Assembly (NCBI GenBank): GCA_021838445.1
Contig: JAKCDU010000037.1
Coordinates: 1 to 36,024, forward strand
DNA length: 36,024 nucleotides
From: Actinomycetes bacterium
Lineage (GTDB): Bacteria; Actinomycetota; Acidimicrobiia; Acidimicrobiales; Palsa-688
Direction: 5' to 3'
The translations under genes and the position numbers were made by a program. The notes beneath the pieces are model-generated. The model was not told the origin of the DNA, searched no databases, and saw only the letters and a list, made by a program, of their open reading frames with translations. Shown here piece by piece: positions 32,716-36,024 of this stretch. The first letter of the stretch is position 1. Every line of letters starts with the position of its first letter.

Positions 32716-33555
32716 ATGAGCTGGGTCGAACCGCCGTTCAGCGCGGTCACGGACGTGGTCAGCCGGGCCCTCGCCGAGGACCTCGGGGTGTTCGGCGACA
32801 TCACCGCCGCCCTCGTACCCTCCGAGGCCACCGTCGCCGCGATCCTGCGCTCGCGCGCCCCGGGGGTCCTCGCCGGGAGGGCCTGTGCCACCGAGGCGTT
32901 CCGTCGGGTCGACCCGACGACCGAGGCGGAGTGGGTCCTCGGCGACGGGGACGTCCTGGCCGCGGGCAGCGTGATCGGCCGGGTGAGCGGCCGTCTCGCC
33001 TCGGTGCTGACCGCCGAGCGCACCGCCCTCAACCTGCTCGGCCATCTCTCGGGGGTGGCCACGCTCACCCGGCGCTACGTCGAGGCGGCCGGTCCCCGGG
33101 CCCGCATCCGGGACACCCGCAAGACCACGCCCGGGTTGCGGGCCCTCGAGAAGGCTGCAGTGCGCGCCGGCGGAGGGGTCAACCACCGGGGGTCGCTTTC
33201 CGACGGGATCCTCGTCAAGGACAACCACCTGGCTGGTTTGTCCATCGCCGAGGCGGTGGCCACCGCCCACGCCCGGTGGCCGGGGATCGCCTGCCAGGTG
33301 GAGTGCGACACCCTGGATCAGCTCGCCACGGCTCTCGAGGCCGGCGCCGATATGGTCCTCTTGGACAATATGGACCTCGCCACCGTGGCCGCTGCGGTGG
33401 CCGCCGTTGCCGGGCGCATACCGGTCGAGGTGTCGGGCCGGGTGGACCTCGACTCGGTTGCCGCCTACGCCGCCGCCGGCGCCGACCTCATCTCGGTGGG
33501 CGCCCTGACCCATTCCGCTCCGGTACTCGACATCGGGCTCGACCTGGAGGCCTGA
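32716..33555 (+). CDS. nadC: Nicotinate-nucleotide pyrophosphorylase (carboxylating)
   Basis: The 279-residue enzyme converts quinolinate and PRPP to nicotinate mononucleotide. It shows LAEDLGVFGDITAALVP, TAERTALNLLGHLSGVATLT, RDTRKTTPGLRALEKAAVRA, GGGVNHRGSLSDGILVKDNH and VEVSGRVDLDSVAAYAAAGAD, with all expected Arg/Lys/His substrate ligands. The frame runs upstream to 32587, but that part overlaps nadB; ATG 32716 has a GGGGGCAGG ribosome site and gives the normal length. Confidence 0.96.
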   Translation: MSWVEPPFSAVTDVVSRALAEDLGVFGDITAALVPSEATVAAILRSRAPGVLAGRACATEAFRRVDPTTEAEWVLGDGDVLAAGSVIGRVSGRLASVLTAERTALNLLGHLSGVATLTRRYVEAAGPRARIRDTRKTTPGLRALEKAAVRAGGGVNHRGSLSDGILVKDNHLAGLSIAEAVATAHARWPGIACQVECDTLDQLATALEAGADMVLLDNMDLATVAAAVAAVAGRIPVEVSGRVDLDSVAAYAAAGADLISVGALTHSAPVLDIGLDLEA

Positions 33556-33558
33556 CAG

Positions 33559-34350
33559 TTGCTCGTAGCCATAGACGTCGGCAACACCCAGACCGTGATC
33601 GGACTCTTCGGCCCCGGGGACGGCCCGGCCGGGAGCGGCCCGGAGCTCGTCTACCACTGGCGGGTCGCGACCGTCGCCTCCCGCACGGCCGACGAGCTGG
33701 CCATGTTGATCGACCAGCTGTTCCAGCTGCAGGGTCTCGACCCGGAGGAGTCCATCACCGGGATAGCCGTGGCATCGGTGGTGCCCCGTCAGCGCACCGC
33801 CCTGCGCGAGATGACCCAGAAGTGGTTCAAGGTGGAGACGGTCATCGTCGAACCGGGCGTCCGCACCGGGATGCCGATCCACTACGACAACCCCAAGGAG
33901 GTCGGGGCCGACCGGATCGCCGATGCCGTCGCCGCCTTCGAGCGCTACGGGGGTCCGACCATAGTCATCGACTTCGGGACGGCCACGACCTTCGAGGTGG
34001 TGTCGGCCAAGGGCGAATACCTGGGCGGGGTCATCATCCCCGGCATCGAGATCTCCCTCGAGGCGCTGTTCAGCCGCGCCGCCCTCCTCCCACGCGTCGA
34101 GCTGGTCGAGCCGAGGAACGTCCTGGCCAAGAACACCGTCGAGTCGGTCCAGTCCGGCGTCATCTACGGTTTCGCCGCCCAGGTCGACGGGCTGTGCCGG
34201 CGCCTCGAGGACGAGCTCGGAACCTGCACGGTGGTGGCGACCGGCGGCTTGGCCGGCCTGATCGGACCCCATTCGGCGGCCATCGAATACCACGAACCGT
34301 GGTTGACCCTCGAAGGCCTGCGGATCATATTCGGGAGGAACCAGAAGTGA
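33559..34350 (+). CDS. coaX: Type III pantothenate kinase, TTG start
   Basis: The 263-residue kinase phosphorylates pantothenate, the first step to CoA. It belongs to the ASKHA fold with DVGNTQTVIGLF (6-17), VGADRIADAVAAFERYGG and VIDFGTATTFEVVSAKGEYLGG, followed by PGIEISLEALF. The TTG start sits three bases after the nadC stop with GGAGG eight bases upstream. Together with panC and panD it ties pantothenate synthesis to CoA formation. Confidence 0.95.
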   Translation: MLVAIDVGNTQTVIGLFGPGDGPAGSGPELVYHWRVATVASRTADELAMLIDQLFQLQGLDPEESITGIAVASVVPRQRTALREMTQKWFKVETVIVEPGVRTGMPIHYDNPKEVGADRIADAVAAFERYGGPTIVIDFGTATTFEVVSAKGEYLGGVIIPGIEISLEALFSRAALLPRVELVEPRNVLAKNTVESVQSGVIYGFAAQVDGLCRRLEDELGTCTVVATGGLAGLIGPHSAAIEYHEPWLTLEGLRIIFGRNQK

Positions 34351-34381
34351 TCGCTCGTTGTCACCGGGCGGCGGGGCCCCC

Positions 34382-34450
34382 GACGGTGGGTCTCACGACG
34401 GTGGGTCTCACGACGGTGGGTCTCACGACGGTGGGTCTCACGACGGTGGG
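34382..34450 (+). repeat. 15-bp minisatellite between coaX and lysS
   Basis: Four identical units GACGGTGGGTCTCAC start at 34382, 34397, 34412 and 34427, followed by nine bases of a fifth (34442-34450). The period is a multiple of three and the lysS frame is open through it, encoding DGGSH repeats. It lies 55 bases before the preferred lysS start. Confidence 0.95.
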
Positions 34451-34504
34451 ATCGGCCGCAGGAGGTTGGCGTTTCGGCGCCGACCGGACGTCAGGGGAGT
34501 CCCT

Positions 34505-35926
34505 GTGAGCCTGGAACCGCCCTATCGCCTGGCACCGGACGCGACTGCAGCTGCCCTCGCCTCGCGTCACCGCGACCTGGGGGCCGGCGAGGAGACCAAC
34601 GAGACGGTCACCGTGGCCGGAAGGATCATGCTGCGCCGGGAAATGGGCAAGCTCGTCTTCGCCACTCTACGTGACTCCTCGGGTGGCATTCAGCTCTTCG
34701 CCGGGGCTAAGTGGACCGCCGACTTCGAGGCGTTCGGCCGGCTGTCTCTGGGGGACTGGATCGCCGCGACCGGCGAGGTCGTTCGGACCCGGACCGGCGA
34801 GCTGTCGGTCAAGGTGCGGGAATGGGTGCAGCTGGCCGAAGCCCGCCGCAGTTTCGGGGACAAGTTCCGGGGTATCTCTGATGTCGATACCCGCTATCGG
34901 CAGCGTTATGCCGATCTCTGGGCCAACGAGGAGTCGCGCCGGGCTCTCCTCCTGCGCAGCCGGATCATCTCGTGGACCCGGCGTTGGCTGGAGGATCAGG
35001 GCTTCGTCGAGGTCGAGACCCCCATCTTCCATCCCATGCCCGGGGGCGCCGCGGCCCGGCCCTTCGTCACCCACCACAACGCTTTGGATACGGACCTGTA
35101 CCTGCGGATCGCTCCCGAGCTCTACCTGAAGCGGCTGGTCGTCGGTGGTTTCGAGCGGGTGTTCGAGATCGCCCGGGTGTTCCGCAACGAGGGGTTGTCC
35201 CCCCGGCACAATCCCGAGTTCACGATGCTCGAGCTCTACCAGGCCTACGCCGACTACACCGACATGATGGACCTGGTGGAGCGGCTGGTCGCAGGCGCCG
35301 CCGAGGAGTTCCTCGGGACCACCGAGGTCACCTACGGTGGCCGGGAGTTGTCGCTTGGCGCGCCCTGGAGGCGGGCCACCATGACCGAGCTGATCGAGGA
35401 GCACGCCGGTTCGAAGGTTGACCTCAACACCCCGGCCGAGGAGCTGCGCCAAGTCGCCCAATCGGCGGGGGTCCGGGTAGAGCCCGGTTGGGGGCCGGGG
35501 AAACTTCTACTCGAGATTTTCGAGAAGACCACCGAGGCCTCGCTGTGGGGACCGGTGCACGTCATGGACTACCCCAAGGAGGTGTCCCCGCTGGCCCGCG
35601 ATCATCGCAGCCGTCCTGGCTACGTCGAGCGCTTCGAGTCGATCGTGGCCGGGCGGGAGCTGTGCAACGCCTTCAGCGAGTTGATCGACCCCGACGAGCA
35701 GCGGGCCCGCTTCGAGGACCAGGCCCGGGCCAAGGCGTCCGGCGACGAGGAGGCCATGGCTATGGACGAGGATTACGTGCGGGCCCTCGAGTACGGGCTG
35801 CCCCCGACCGGGGGTATCGGCGTGGGAGTGGACCGCCTGGTGATGCTTCTCAGCGATTCCGATGCCATCCGGGATGTTATTGCATTTCCTACGTTGCGCC
35901 CGGAGATTTTCACCTCTGATACCTGA
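34505..35926 (+). CDS. lysS: Lysyl-tRNA synthetase, class II
   Basis: The 473-residue enzyme charges tRNA-Lys. It has the N-terminal OB-fold (about 30-130, VTVAGRIMLRREMGKLVFA), class II motif 1 (QGFVEVETPIFHPMPGGAAA), motif 2 (VFEIARVFRNEGLSPRHNPEF) and motif 3 (GIGVGVDRLVMLLS). GTG 34505 has AGGGGAG five bases upstream. The frame also stays open to 34358 through the 15-bp repeats, so an N-terminal DGGSH-repeat extension with a TTG start is formally possible but lacks homology and a good ribosome site. It ends the biosynthetic block. Confidence 0.94.
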   Translation: MSLEPPYRLAPDATAAALASRHRDLGAGEETNETVTVAGRIMLRREMGKLVFATLRDSSGGIQLFAGAKWTADFEAFGRLSLGDWIAATGEVVRTRTGELSVKVREWVQLAEARRSFGDKFRGISDVDTRYRQRYADLWANEESRRALLLRSRIISWTRRWLEDQGFVEVETPIFHPMPGGAAARPFVTHHNALDTDLYLRIAPELYLKRLVVGGFERVFEIARVFRNEGLSPRHNPEFTMLELYQAYADYTDMMDLVERLVAGAAEEFLGTTEVTYGGRELSLGAPWRRATMTELIEEHAGSKVDLNTPAEELRQVAQSAGVRVEPGWGPGKLLLEIFEKTTEASLWGPVHVMDYPKEVSPLARDHRSRPGYVERFESIVAGRELCNAFSELIDPDEQRARFEDQARAKASGDEEAMAMDEDYVRALEYGLPPTGGIGVGVDRLVMLLSDSDAIRDVIAFPTLRPEIFTSDT

Positions 35927-35945
35927 ATACCGAGAGGCCCCGGGT

Positions 35946-36013
35946 GGCAGGGGGATGCGGACGGGCGGGCCCCAGGGCTGCGGGCGGCAGGGGGCGGACG
36001 GGCGGCCCCAGGG
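35946..36013 (+). repeat. G-rich imperfect direct repeat after lysS
   Basis: Two copies of about 30 bases (35946-35977 and 35986-36013) share GGCAGGGGG, CGGACGGGCGG and CCCCAGGG, differing by small deletions, and G-runs continue to the window end. The forward strand is strongly G-rich with many runs of three or more G, so quadruplex formation is possible. No gene is seen. Confidence 0.7.
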
Positions 36014-36024
36014 CGGGGGGCGGC

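Noticed and set aside
32635-34293. Reverse open frame of 552 codons opposite nadC and coaX
   Set aside because: Composition is that of an antisense shadow; both forward genes are unmistakable.

Overview
The window is high-GC DNA from an actinomycete. The lineage call rests on a RsrA-type zinc anti-sigma factor beside a SigR-like sigma factor, a DUF2342 zincin next to tilS-hpt, and a long folate / pantothenate / NAD cluster ending in coaX-lysS. The many acyl-CoA and ring-cleavage genes and the lack of ftsH between hpt and folE would fit Acidimicrobiia, but that is inference.

Region 1 (1-~5,996) reads as the right part of a small integrated element. A tyrosine recombinase runs off the left edge. 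It is followed by an ECF sigma factor with a membrane-anchored partner, a VapB/VapC toxin-antitoxin pair and an AAA ATPase of the DUF234 type. At ~5,963-5,996 there is a tRNA-Thr(CGT)-like 3' half that looks like the displaced end of a tRNA attachment site.

Region 2 (6,033-20,039) is metabolic: an F420/flavin split-barrel protein, a GlsB-type membrane protein coupled to a crotonase-fold enzyme, and a complete Liv-type ABC importer (fused LivH-LivM permease, LivG, LivF, lipoprotein binding protein) closed by a strong hairpin. Then come an extradiol ring-cleavage dioxygenase, an alpha/beta hydrolase, an unknown membrane protein, a class III CoA-transferase, an epoxide hydrolase and an MFS transporter with an extra domain. 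Together they suggest uptake and breakdown of aromatic or carboxylic substrates.

Region 3 (20,115-23,165) holds gpsA with a glycerophosphodiesterase, and divergently sigR-like / rsrA-like genes plus a small four-Cys protein. Region 4 (23,191-35,926) is one long co-directional block: DUF2342 zincin, tilS, hpt, folE, folP, a phosphatase-like protein lacking its catalytic Cys, folB, folK, panC, panD, nadB, nadC, coaX and lysS. Most genes overlap by 1-4 bases or lie close together. It makes tetrahydrofolate, pantothenate/CoA and NAD precursors, and ends with lysyl-tRNA synthetase.

A recurring signal links the regions: at seven starts a TANNNT hexamer lies exactly six bases before the start codon, which is the layout expected for leaderless mRNAs. 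In one 24-bp gap between divergent genes the two -10 boxes overlap on the same TA step.
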